Part shown: in pieces, positions 5,650 to 13,254 of the stretch
How the letters are laid out: each line of letters opens with the position of its first letter
Numbering within the stretch: the stretch's first letter is position 1
Assembly: GCA_032160545.1 (NCBI GenBank)
Contig: JAVHVN010000141.1
Coordinates: 1 to 17,113, forward strand
Origin: DATGFB01 sp032160545
Lineage (GTDB): Bacteria > Actinomycetota > Actinomycetes > Mycobacteriales > Jatrophihabitantaceae
DNA length: 17,113 nt
Direction: 5' to 3'
Notes under the pieces: model-generated
Databases searched by the model: none
What the model saw: the letters and a program-made list of their open reading frames with translations, nothing else
Told to the model about the DNA's origin: nothing
Made by a program: the position numbers and the translations under genes

Positions 5650-8489
5650 CGCTCGTCCTCCAGTCGGTCGGCGAGCAGCTGTGCGAGGTGCACGCCGTAG
5701 GTGTTGCCGACCTGCTCGAGCTGGGTGCGGCAGGAGAATCCGTCGGCCAGGACGACAGCCCCGGGGTCGGCCGCGCGCACCGCGGGCAGCAGCGCGGTCT
5801 CGGCAACCGCCACGCTCACGTCATAGTGCCCGCGCTCGACACCGAAGTTTCCGGCGAGCCCGCAGCAGCCGCCTACCGCGTCGATCTGCGCTCCCGCGCT
5901 CGCCAGCAGCGCCGCGTCGGCCTGCCAGCCGAGCACCGCGTGCTGGTGGCAATGCGGCTGCGCGACGCCGCGCACGCCGTCGAGGCGCGGCGGGCTCCAG
6001 GTCGGGGTCGCCGCGAGCAGCTCGGCGAGCGTCCGCGTTGCTGCCCGGACCTGCTCGGCGCGAGGGTCTGCGGGCAGCAACTCGGCGACGTCGCTGCGCA
6101 GCACTGCGGTGCACGACGGCTCGAGTCCGACGATCGGCATACCGGCACCGAGCGCCGGTTCGAGCGCGGCGAGGGTGGCGCGCAACTGCTTCTTGGCGCC
6201 GTCGAGCTGGCCGGTCGAGATCCAGGTCAGCCCGCAGCACACCTCCCGCTCGGTGATGCGCACCGAGTAGCCGGCGTCCTCGAGGACGCGTACCGCCGCC
6301 TGTCCGACCTCGGGCGAGAAGTGATCGGTGAAGGTGTCGACCCATAACAGCACCGGGGTGCCACCGACGCGCGCCGGCCGTCCGGCGAACCACTGCCGGA
6401 AGGTGCGCGCCGCGAACTGCGGCAACGGCCGGCGCGCGTCGATGCCGCCGGCACGCTTCGCAAACGCGGCCAGCGCGGGCCGGCGCAGCACGCCGTTGAC
6501 GAGGCGCGGCGCCCGTGCCGCGAGCCGCGCCCAGCGCGGCAGCCAGCCGAGCGCGTAGTGGGCGGGCGGTCGGACCCGCCGCCGGTAGCGCTGGTACAGC
6601 ACCTCGGCCTTGTAGGTGGCCATGTCGACGCCCGCCGGGCAGTCCGACGAGCAGCCCTTGCAGGACAGGCACAGGTCGAGGGACTCGAGCACCGCGCCGT
6701 CCTTGAAGCCGCTGACGAGCGAGCCGTTGGCGAGTTCCTGCAGCACGCGCGCGCGTCCGCGCGTGGAGTCCTTCTCGTCCCTGGTGGCGAGATAGGACGG
6801 GCACATCACGCCGTCGGCAGCGGTGCTGTCGGCACGGCACTTGCCGACGCCGACACAGCGGTGGACGGCCGTCGAGAGATCGCCGTTGTCATGCGGGTAG
6901 GCGAAGCCGAGGTCGCGGCGCAACGTCCGCGCCGCGGGCACGCGGAGATCGGCGTCGACCGCGGCAGGGTGCACGATCACGCCCGGGTTGAGCAGCTCGC
7001 GTGGGTCGAACAGCCGCTTCACCTGAGCGAAGGTCTCGATGGCCTCCGGCGAGTACATGTAGGGCAGCAGCTCGCCGCGGGCCCGGCCGTCGCCGTGCTC
7101 GCCCGACATCGAGCCGCCGTGCCTGCCGACCAGTTGCGCCGCGTCGACGACGAAGGCACGGAAGGCACGGGAGCGCTGCGGCCCGTCGGCGAACGGGAAG
7201 TCGATGCGCGCGTGCACGCAGCCCTCGCCGAAGTGCCCGTAGGCCAGGCCGTCGACGCCGTGCGCACGCATGAGCTGCTCGAACTCGCGCAGGTACGCGC
7301 CGAGTCGCGCGGGCGGGACGGCCGCGTCCTCCCAGCCGGGCCACGCCGGCAGGCCGCCTGGAGTGCGGCCACCGAGCCCGGCGCCGTCCTCCCGGATGCG
7401 CCACAGCGCCCGCGCCGGGGCACCGGTGACGATGGCCGAGTCGAGGCAGCCGGCGTCGGCGATGAGCTTCTCGGCAGCCGCGCGCGCCTCGGCCTCGGTG
7501 GAGCCCGCGGTCTCGACGAACAGCCAGCCGGCCCCGCGAGGCAGTGGCGGGACTGCTGCCTCGCCGCGGCGAGCGCGCACGACGTCGATCAGCCGCGCGT
7601 CCATGCCCTCGAGCGCCACCGGCCGGTGCGGCAACAACCCGAGCACGGCGTCGGCTGCCGACGGCATGTCCGGATAGCCCAGCACGGCGAGGGCGACGGC
7701 CTGCGGTGCCTCGACGAGGCGCACGGTCGCGCCGAGGACGACCGCGAGCGTTCCTTCGGTGCCGACCAGGAAGCGGCCGAGGTCGCGGCCGTTCTCGGGC
7801 AGCAGGTGCTCGAGCGAGTAACCGCTGATCTGGCGGGCGAAGCGCCCGAACTCGGTGCGGATCGTCGCGAGGCGACTGTCGACCAGCGCGTCGAGCTCGT
7901 CCGCCAGCCGGGTCTCGGGACCGGGCCGCCACGTCGAACGCTCGGGCTGCCCGGTGCGAAAGCGCAGTCCCTCGGCGGTGAGGACGTCCAGCTCGACGAC
8001 GTTGTCAGCCGTACGCCCGTAGGCCAGCGCACGAGACCCGCAGGCGTTGTTGCCGAGCGAGCCACCGATCGTCGCGCGAGCGTGGGTAGACGGGTCGGGA
8101 CCGTAGCGCAGTCCGTGCGCTGCGGCGGCGAGCGTGACGGAGTCGAGGATCGCACCGGGCTCGACGACCGCGGTTCGGCTCTCGGGATCGATCTCGAGGA
8201 CGCGGTTGAGGTGGCGCGAGAAGTCGGCGACGATGCCTGCACCGACCGCGTTGCCCGCTGTCGACGTCCCACCGCCACGCGAGGTGAACGGGATGCCGAG
8301 ACGGCGGGCCACCGCGACCGCCCCCAGGACCTCGTCGGCGTGCCGCGGAAAGATCACGACCCTCGGGACGATCCGGTAGTTCGACGCGTCCGACGAGTAC
8401 TCCGCGCGTCGCCGCGTCGAATCGTCGACCTCGCCGATACCTGCCGAGCGCAGCGCGGCGACCAGTTCGCGGTGTGCGTTGCTCGTCAC
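5646..8489 (-). CDS. FAD-linked oxidase / 4Fe-4S dehydrogenase fusion (YdiJ/D-2-hydroxyacid dehydrogenase-like)
   Basis: A 947-residue fusion. The N-terminal PCMH-type FAD domain shows FTSRGGGTSTAGNAVG and THARATIGGSLGNNACGS. The FAD-oxidase C-terminal domain shows YGHFGEGCVHARIDF, MSGEHGDGRARGELL and FDPRELLNPGVI. A ferredoxin-like region follows, with Cys545, Cys551, Cys563 and the classical CLSCKGCSSDCP (Cys607, 610, 613, 617). Two CCG-type domains end the protein (EVCCGLTWIS and GGCCGLAGNFG). Relatives oxidise D-lactate, D-2-hydroxyglutarate or glycolate and pass electrons to the respiratory chain. The substrate here is unknown. GTG 8489 is chosen because GGAAGA lies ~9 nt upstream and the frame before it is unconserved. 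It lies 64 bp after the DAO-type oxidoreductase gene and is ATGA-coupled to the aminotransferase gene. Confidence 0.92.
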   Translation of the reverse strand: MTSNAHRELVAALRSAGIGEVDDSTRRRAEYSSDASNYRIVPRVVIFPRHADEVLGAVAVARRLGIPFTSRGGGTSTAGNAVGAGIVADFSRHLNRVLEIDPESRTAVVEPGAILDSVTLAAAAHGLRYGPDPSTHARATIGGSLGNNACGSRALAYGRTADNVVELDVLTAEGLRFRTGQPERSTWRPGPETRLADELDALVDSRLATIRTEFGRFARQISGYSLEHLLPENGRDLGRFLVGTEGTLAVVLGATVRLVEAPQAVALAVLGYPDMPSAADAVLGLLPHRPVALEGMDARLIDVVRARRGEAAVPPLPRGAGWLFVETAGSTEAEARAAAEKLIADAGCLDSAIVTGAPARALWRIREDGAGLGGRTPGGLPAWPGWEDAAVPPARLGAYLREFEQLMRAHGVDGLAYGHFGEGCVHARIDFPFADGPQRSRAFRAFVVDAAQLVGRHGGSMSGEHGDGRARGELLPYMYSPEAIETFAQVKRLFDPRELLNPGVIVHPAAVDADLRVPAARTLRRDLGFAYPHDNGDLSTAVHRCVGVGKCRADSTAADGVMCPSYLATRDEKDSTRGRARVLQELANGSLVSGFKDGAVLESLDLCLSCKGCSSDCPAGVDMATYKAEVLYQRYRRRVRPPAHYALGWLPRWARLAARAPRLVNGVLRRPALAAFAKRAGGIDARRPLPQFAARTFRQWFAGRPARVGGTPVLLWVDTFTDHFSPEVGQAAVRVLEDAGYSVRITEREVCCGLTWISTGQLDGAKKQLRATLAALEPALGAGMPIVGLEPSCTAVLRSDVAELLPADPRAEQVRAATRTLAELLAATPTWSPPRLDGVRGVAQPHCHQHAVLGWQADAALLASAGAQIDAVGGCCGLAGNFGVERGHYDVSVAVAETALLPAVRAADPGAVVLADGFSCRTQLEQVGNTYGVHLAQLLADRLEDER

Positions 8490-8553
8490 CCCGCCATTCT
8501 TCCGTACCTCGTCCGTCTCGCAGTTCGCCGGGCGAGGTGATCGCCGATATCCG

Positions 8554-9711
8554 TCATGACGCGCACCACGGTGGCGGCGGCGTCCCGTCGAGCGCGAGCG
8601 CGACCGCGGCGCGGGCGGCGACCGGGCCGACCAGGTTGCCGGTGCCGTTGTAACCACCGATCGCGACCACTCCCTCCGCCACGGGTGTGCAGAGCGGGCG
8701 GCCGTCGTCGGTGAATCCGACCGACGCGGCCCACCGGTGCGCGACCGCGACGGGTCCACCGGCCATCCGCGCCGCAAGCCCGTCGAGGTAACCCTGCACG
8801 GGGCCGGTCGGCTCTGCAGCTGGCGTCCACTCGTCGGCCTCGAACCGGTCGCGCCCGCCGCCGACGAAGATCCGCGCGTCGGCCGACTGCTGCGCATAGT
8901 CGTACCCCCACCGGCCGTAGACCGGGCAGGGCAGCCGCCCCGGCGATACCGGCGCCGTCGCGAGCATCTGCAGCCGGGCCGAGCGCATCCGACCGGACAG
9001 TTGGGGTAGCAACACCTCCAGCCGGCCGTCGACGGCGACGACCACCACGGCGGCGCTGACCGCGCCGGTGGCCGTCTCGACGCGGCCGGCCGCCACCGTC
9101 CGCACCGGCGTGCGCTCGTGCAGGGACGCCCTCGGGGCGAGCCGCTGCGCGGTGCGCAGGATACGCACGGCCGGGTTGGTCGAGCCGTCATCGGGCAGGA
9201 AGATCCCGCGGCCGAGCGGGCCGTCGTACTCCTCGACAGCAATGCCATGGGCGCGCAGAGCGTCTGCGTGGGCTGCGCAGTCGGCCGCCTCGGCGCGGCG
9301 ATCCGCCTCCTCGTGCTCGTCGACCGGTTCGCCCGGCAGGCCAGCGAGCCGGATCGACCCCCGGCGCTCGATCACCGACGGACCGAGCGCCGCCTCGAGC
9401 GCGTCGAGCTCGGCGAGCGTCTCGCGGTAGAGCCCGACGGCGGCATCCGCACCCCAACCCTCGATCGCATCGTGCAGGAAGAGCGCCGGGCCGCCGAGCA
9501 GGAACCCGCCATTGCGGCCGGCGGCACCCTCCCCGACCCGACCCGCGTCGACGCCCACGACGGTGAGACCGCGTGCGAGCAGGGCCGACACCGCCGCGAG
9601 CCCCGATCCGCCGAGCCCGACGACGCATGCGTCCGCCGTCACGTCACCGTCCAGCGGCGCGAGCCCCGGCCACGTCTCGACGGCGGAGTCGGCGTCCCAG
9701 CCGACCGCCAT
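8554..9711 (-). CDS. DAO-family FAD-dependent amine/amino-acid oxidoreductase (OrdL/PuuB-like)
   Basis: A 385-residue flavoprotein. The N-terminal Rossmann motif DACVVGLGGSGLAAVSALLARGL (GLGGSG at 32-37) ends at Asp55, which would hold the ADP-ribose. The GRNGGF motif (~65-70) is typical of the gamma-glutamylputrescine-oxidase/OrdL branch of the D-amino-acid-oxidase superfamily. The FAD-closing segment VVAIGGYNGTGNLVG lies near the C-terminus. Such enzymes oxidise the C-N bond of amines or N-substituted amino acids, releasing an aldehyde or oxo acid, and generally produce H2O2 or pass electrons on. The gene starts inside the stop of the ABC ATPase gene (TGATG, AAGGTG ribosome-binding site), so the enzyme is made in step with the transporter. 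This strongly suggests that its substrate is the imported compound. Confidence 0.9.
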   Translation of the reverse strand: MAVGWDADSAVETWPGLAPLDGDVTADACVVGLGGSGLAAVSALLARGLTVVGVDAGRVGEGAAGRNGGFLLGGPALFLHDAIEGWGADAAVGLYRETLAELDALEAALGPSVIERRGSIRLAGLPGEPVDEHEEADRRAEAADCAAHADALRAHGIAVEEYDGPLGRGIFLPDDGSTNPAVRILRTAQRLAPRASLHERTPVRTVAAGRVETATGAVSAAVVVVAVDGRLEVLLPQLSGRMRSARLQMLATAPVSPGRLPCPVYGRWGYDYAQQSADARIFVGGGRDRFEADEWTPAAEPTGPVQGYLDGLAARMAGGPVAVAHRWAASVGFTDDGRPLCTPVAEGVVAIGGYNGTGNLVGPVAARAAVALALDGTPPPPWCAS

Positions 9712-10475
9712 CACAGCACCTTGGAGAGGAAGGCCTTCGTCCGCTCGTGCCGCGGGTTCGCGAGGACGTCCCGCGGCGACCCGGACTCGACGACCACGCC
9801 GTCGTCCATGAACACCAGCTGGTCGCCCACCTCGCGGGCGAAGCCCATCTCGTGGGTGACCACGACCATCGTCATGCCGCCACGCGCGAGTTGCTTCATC
9901 ACGTCGAGGACCTCGCCGACCAGCTCCGGGTCCAGCGCTGACGTGGGCTCGTCGAAGAGCATGAGCTTGGGCTCCATTGCCAGCGCGCGCGCGATCGCGA
10001 CCCGCTGCTGCTGGCCGCCGGACAGCTGCGCCGGATAGGACGACTCCTTCTCGGCCAGCCCGACCTGCTTGAGCAGGCTGCGTGCGGTCGCCACCGCCTC
10101 GGCCTTGGACCGCTTCTTCACCCGCGTCGGCGCCTCGGTGATGTTCTGCAGCGCGGTCATGTGCGGGAACAGGTTGAAGTGCTGGAACACCATGCCGATG
10201 TCGCGGCGCTGCCGTGCCGCCTCGCGCGGATGCAGCTCGTGCAGTTTGTCGCCGCGCTGGGCGTAGCCGACGAGCGTGCCGTCGACGTACAACCGTCCCG
10301 CGGTGATCTGTTCGAGATGGTTTATGCAGCGCAGGAACGTCGTCTTGCCCGACCCGGACGGCCCGACGAGGCACATGACCTCGCCGGGCTGCACCGCCAG
10401 GTCGATGCCCTTGAGGACGTCCAGCGGGCCGAAGGACTTGCGGACCGCGAGCGCGTGCACCATGGGGTGCGTCAT
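9711..10475 (-). CDS. ABC transporter ATP-binding protein, polar amino-acid type (GlnQ-like)
   Basis: A 254-residue ATPase with all expected motifs: Walker A GPSGSGKTT (38-46), Q-loop VFQHFNLFPHMT (Gln98), signature LSGGQQQR (151-158), Walker B LMLFDEPTSALD (171-182) and the switch His208 in VVVTHEM. FNLFPHMT and the region after it are typical of polar amino-acid importers. The segment between Walker A and the Q-loop carries an insert (residues ~68-88, YAQRGDKLHELHPREAARQR) seen in some relatives. The start overlaps the permease stop by 4 nt (ATGA), and the end overlaps the oxidase start by 1 nt. It powers the permease encoded upstream. A second in-frame Met at residue 5 is possible. Confidence 0.95.
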   Translation of the reverse strand: MTHPMVHALAVRKSFGPLDVLKGIDLAVQPGEVMCLVGPSGSGKTTFLRCINHLEQITAGRLYVDGTLVGYAQRGDKLHELHPREAARQRRDIGMVFQHFNLFPHMTALQNITEAPTRVKKRSKAEAVATARSLLKQVGLAEKESSYPAQLSGGQQQRVAIARALAMEPKLMLFDEPTSALDPELVGEVLDVMKQLARGGMTMVVVTHEMGFAREVGDQLVFMDDGVVVESGSPRDVLANPRHERTKAFLSKVL

Positions 10476-11368
10476 GCGGCACCACCGCCGCCGCCGTCGC
10501 GCTCGCGATGGGTCGACAGCATCGAAGCGAGCGTGCGCTGTTCGCGTGCGGTCATCCTGCGCGACGACCCGCGCGCGAAGTAGCGCTCGAGGTAGAACTG
10601 GCCGACCATCAGCACGCTGGTCATGGCGAGGTACCAGGTCGCGGCGACCATGAGCAGCGGCACCGGCCGGAAGATGACGCCCGAGATCTGATGCGCCTGG
10701 TTGTAGAGATCGCCGGTGTACGGCACCGCGGTCACGAGCGAGGTGGTCTTGAGCATGCTGATCAGCTCGTTGCCGGTCGGCGGGATGATCACCCGCATCG
10801 CCTGTGGCAACACGATGCGCCGGGTCGTCAATGCCCGGGACATGCCCAGCGCGGTCGCCGCCTCGGTCTGCCCTTCGCCGACGGAGAGAATGCCGGCCCG
10901 GACGATCTCGGCCATGTAGGCGGCCTCGTTGAGACCGAGCCCGAGGAAGGCGAAGAAGAATGCCGCATCGAGGCGCTGGATGTTGAAATGCACGAACTGA
11001 TGCACGAACGGGATGCCGAGCGCGATGCGGGGGTAGAGCGAGCCGAACAGTCCCCAGAACACCAGCTGGACGTACACCGGCGTGCCGCGGAACAGCCAGA
11101 GATAGACCCACGCCGCGGTCTTCAGGACCGGGTTCGGCGACAGCCGCATGACCGCGAGGACGACGCCCAGCACGACACCCAGCAGCATCGCGAGCAGCGT
11201 GAGCTCGATCGTCATCACCGCACCCTTGGAGATGCGCCGGTCGAACAGGTAGTTGCCGTACGTCGACCACTGGAAGGAGTCGTTGGTAGCGGCGCCGTAC
11301 ACGAACAGGAACGCCAGTACCAGAACCACCGTGGCGGCGATCCACCGTCCGGGGCGGCGCAGCGGCAC
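10472..11368 (-). CDS. ABC transporter permease, polar amino-acid (His/Glu/Gln/Arg) type
   Basis: An inner-membrane permease of the HisM/GlnP class. The first membrane span is WIAATVVLVLAFLFVYGA, and the second is MTIELTLLAMLLGVVLGVVL. The ATPase-coupling EAA loop reads EAATALGMSRALTTRRIVLPQA, with the following PPTGNELISMLKTTSL typical of amino-acid permeases. The start is uncertain. GTG 11368 is the first standard start downstream of the lipoprotein stop and gives 298 residues, but the preceding codons encode EPIRA, which together with VPLRRPGRW resembles relatives' N-termini. Initiation upstream, for example at CTG 11419, is therefore possible. A GTG at 11485 would overlap the lipoprotein gene by 58 nt without a ribosome-binding site. 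Only one permease gene is present, so the channel is probably a homodimer. Confidence 0.9.
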   Translation of the reverse strand: MPLRRPGRWIAATVVLVLAFLFVYGAATNDSFQWSTYGNYLFDRRISKGAVMTIELTLLAMLLGVVLGVVLAVMRLSPNPVLKTAAWVYLWLFRGTPVYVQLVFWGLFGSLYPRIALGIPFVHQFVHFNIQRLDAAFFFAFLGLGLNEAAYMAEIVRAGILSVGEGQTEAATALGMSRALTTRRIVLPQAMRVIIPPTGNELISMLKTTSLVTAVPYTGDLYNQAHQISGVIFRPVPLLMVAATWYLAMTSVLMVGQFYLERYFARGSSRRMTAREQRTLASMLSTHRERDGGGGGAA

Positions 11369-11427
11369 TGCGCGGATCGGCTCGGTGTCTGCCGATCCGC
11401 GCGTTCCGTGCTGGACCAGGTCGCCGG

Positions 11428-12327
11428 TCAGCTCTTGGCCCCGTTCACCGTAGCCGTCTTGATCGCGCCGGCCTGAAGACCCCACTTCGTGCAGATCTGC
11501 AGGTAGGTGCCGTCGTCCATCAGGGACTGGATCGCCTTCTGCATCGCCTGCACGAGCGTCGAACCCTTCGCGATCGGCCAGCCGTACGGCGCCGATTCAC
11601 GGATCGAACCGGCCTGCTGAAGCTTGCCGCCACTCTGCTTGATCGCGTACGCCGTCACCGGGGAGTCCGCCGACATGGCGTCGGCCTTGCCGCCGATCGC
11701 CGCGTTCGTCGCGTCGTCCTGGCTGTCGAACTGAAGGATCTTGATCGCCTTCTTGCTGGCGCTGGTGCATGCCTTGCTCAGCGCGGGCAGTTCGTCCTGC
11801 TGCTCGGTCGTGTTGGCCTGGACCGACACGGTTAGTCCGCAGGCATTCGTCGGGTCCACCGTCTTGCCCGTCGGCGCCGCCCACAGGATGCCGGCAGTGA
11901 AGTAGTCGACGAAGTCGTCGGTCTTCTCCCGCTCCTTCGTGTCGGTGAAGGACGACATTCCGATGTCGTACGTGCCTGCTGACACCGCCGGCACGATCTT
12001 GTCGAAGTCGGATTGCCGGTACTCGGTGGTGAGGCCGAGCTTCTTCGCCGTTGCGTCCACCAGGTCCACGTCGAAGCCGACGACCTTGCCGTTCTGCAGG
12101 TACTCGTTCGGCGAGTACGGCACGTTGACCCCCACGACGAGCTTGCCCGCGGCCTTGATCTTGGCCGGCACCAGCGCGGTGAGCGACGTGTCGGCGCTGA
12201 CGCTGTTGGAGACGCTGCCGGTGGCGCCGCCGCCGGACGAGTCCGAGTTGTTGGCGCAGGCGGTGAGGGCGAGAGCACCCGCCGCGACAGCGGCGACAGT
12301 GAGCGTGACACGGGAACGCAGAAACAC
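11428..12327 (-). CDS. amino-acid ABC transporter substrate-binding lipoprotein
   Basis: A 299-residue solute-binding protein of the SBP_bac_3 family. The lipoprotein signal peptide is clear: short basic start, hydrophobic stretch VTLTVAAVAAGALALTAC, lipobox LTAC with Cys24 as the lipidated residue. A Ser/Gly-rich linker follows. Family blocks include KLVVGVNVPYSPNEYL, VVGFDVDLVDATAKKLGL, SFTDTKEREKTDDFVDYF and ALMDDG-like SLMDDGTYLQICTKWG at the C-terminus. A central CGLTVSVQANTTEQQDELPALSKAC segment could form a disulfide. Start: GTG with GAGGAGG 4 nt upstream. It is the first gene of the minus-strand operon and is divergent from the IclR-type gene. The ligand is likely a polar amino acid or related amine and cannot be told from the sequence. 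Confidence 0.93.
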   Translation of the reverse strand: MFLRSRVTLTVAAVAAGALALTACANNSDSSGGGATGSVSNSVSADTSLTALVPAKIKAAGKLVVGVNVPYSPNEYLQNGKVVGFDVDLVDATAKKLGLTTEYRQSDFDKIVPAVSAGTYDIGMSSFTDTKEREKTDDFVDYFTAGILWAAPTGKTVDPTNACGLTVSVQANTTEQQDELPALSKACTSASKKAIKILQFDSQDDATNAAIGGKADAMSADSPVTAYAIKQSGGKLQQAGSIRESAPYGWPIAKGSTLVQAMQKAIQSLMDDGTYLQICTKWGLQAGAIKTATVNGAKS

Positions 12328-12352
12328 AGGACCTCCTCGAGAGTGGCCCCCC

Positions 12353-12358
12353 ACACTA
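12353..12358 (-). promoter_or_regulatory. -10 box TAGTGT for the transport/oxidation operon
   Basis: On the minus strand TAGTGT fits the actinobacterial TANNNT pattern. A transcription start near 12346 would leave a ~19-nt leader that carries the GAGGAGG ribosome-binding site of the lipoprotein gene. The -35 region is not distinct, which would fit a promoter that needs an activator. Confidence 0.45.
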
Positions 12359-12397
12359 GCCAGGCGATTCCGGGTTGAGCGGCTTGCGCCGACGAGC

Positions 12398-12413
12398 GTT
12401 GCGGCAATGCAAC
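12398..12413. promoter_or_regulatory. inverted repeat GTTGC-N6-GCAAC between divergent genes
   Basis: Five-base arms flank 6 bp. Inside it TTGCGGCAA forms a second, overlapping near-palindrome. It lies ~40-55 bp upstream of the proposed -10 box of the transport operon, a position suited to an activator site. The short arms make this a weak call. Confidence 0.3.
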
Positions 12414-12452
12414 CTCGCCCCGCGCCGCGGTACCGGAGCCGCCCCCGTGGGC

Positions 12453-12474
12453 GATGTCTCGGATCCGAGACATC
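12453..12474. promoter_or_regulatory. perfect 22-bp palindrome, probable IclR-regulator operator
   Basis: The half-site GATGTCTCGGA (12453-12463) is followed at once by its exact reverse complement (12464-12474). It overlaps the -35 region of the proposed leaderless promoter of the IclR-type gene and lies in the gap to the divergent transport operon. Autoregulators of this kind commonly bind there. Confidence 0.7.
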
Positions 12475-12480
12475 TTCCAC

Positions 12481-12486
12481 TATCCT
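12481..12486 (+). promoter_or_regulatory. -10 box TATCCT of the IclR-type regulator gene (leaderless)
   Basis: TATCCT is followed by 6 nt and then ATG 12493, so the transcript probably starts at the start codon. There is no Shine-Dalgarno sequence upstream of that ATG, in agreement with a leaderless message. Confidence 0.6.
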
Positions 12487-12492
12487 GCGTCC

Positions 12493-13254
12493 ATGGCACA
12501 GGTGCCTGCGGCCCGGCAAACCGTGGCAATCCTGCGCTTCCTGGCCCGCCAGGCCGCGCCGGTTCCCGCGGCGACCATCGCTCGCGAACTCGGACTGCCC
12601 CGCTCCACGACGTATCACCTGCTGGCTACCCTGCAGGACGCGGGATTCGTGGTGCACCTGCCGCAGGAACGTCGGTACGGGCTCGGCGTCGGCGCGTACG
12701 AACTCGGGACCGGCTACACGCGGCAGGCACCGCTGCAACGACTGGCGCGCGTGCAGCTCGCGGCCCTCGTCGACCGCACCGGGCACAGCGCGCGTCTCGG
12801 TGTCCTGCACGGCCGTGACGTGCTGTTCGTCCTCGAGGAACGCGCGCCGGGCCGGCCGCCGCTGGTCACCGACGCCGGCGTGCGGCTGCCCGCGCAGCTC
12901 ACTGCGAGCGGACGCGCGATGCTCGCCGCGCTGCCCGCGCAGCAGGTGCGCGCGCTGTATCCCGACCCGAGCGCGTTCGTCGTGCGCCATCAGCGCGGCC
13001 CCCGTTCACCCTCGGCGCTGCGGCAGCTGCTCGCGGACGTCCGGCGGCTGGGACATGCCGTGGAGGAGGCGGAGGTGACACCCGGATTCGCGTCCGTCGC
13101 GGCCGCCGTCATCGACCACACCGGGCACCCGGTCGCGAGCATCGCGCTCACGTACCCGCAGGAGGAGATCGACGAGCGGCGGCGGGCCGAGCTGGCCGAG
13201 CGCGTCATCGACACGGCGGCCGCGCTGTCGAAGCGGATCAGCGGCGGTCTGTGA
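12493..13254 (+). CDS. IclR-family transcriptional regulator
   Basis: A 253-residue regulator. The N-terminal winged helix-turn-helix is VPAATIARELGLPRSTTYHLLATLQDAGFV (about residues 24-53). The C-terminal effector domain is recognisable by RLGVLHGRDVLFVLEE, PAQLTASGRAMLAALP and the late segment FASVAAAVIDHTGHPVASIALTYP. IclR proteins sense small metabolites and usually control divergent or adjacent operons, as either repressors or activators. Here the natural target is the divergent amino-acid transport/oxidation operon and its own gene, through the palindrome at 12453-12474. ATG 12493 is preferred over ATG 12454, which lies inside that palindrome and would add an unconserved MSRIRDIFHYPAS. 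The stop codon abuts the glgC stop codon on the other strand with no gap. Confidence 0.93.
   Translation: MAQVPAARQTVAILRFLARQAAPVPAATIARELGLPRSTTYHLLATLQDAGFVVHLPQERRYGLGVGAYELGTGYTRQAPLQRLARVQLAALVDRTGHSARLGVLHGRDVLFVLEERAPGRPPLVTDAGVRLPAQLTASGRAMLAALPAQQVRALYPDPSAFVVRHQRGPRSPSALRQLLADVRRLGHAVEEAEVTPGFASVAAAVIDHTGHPVASIALTYPQEEIDERRRAELAERVIDTAAALSKRISGGL

Noticed and set aside
6558..8540. Long plus-strand open frame of 660 codons
   Set aside because: It is antisense to the FAD/Fe-S dehydrogenase, whose cofactor motifs are unmistakable. Its translation is Arg/Val/Gly-rich without any family motif, as expected of shadow frames at high GC.
8531..8545. Small GGCGA-N5-TCGCC hairpin between the DAO oxidase and FAD/Fe-S genes
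   Set aside because: A five-base stem in GC-rich DNA is expected by chance and is too weak to call a terminator. I treat the genes as one operon.
12454..12492. Earlier ATG for the IclR-type regulator
   Set aside because: It would use a codon inside the perfect palindrome and the -10 box as coding sequence. Family members start close to residue MAQVPAARQT, which the ATG at 12493 provides.
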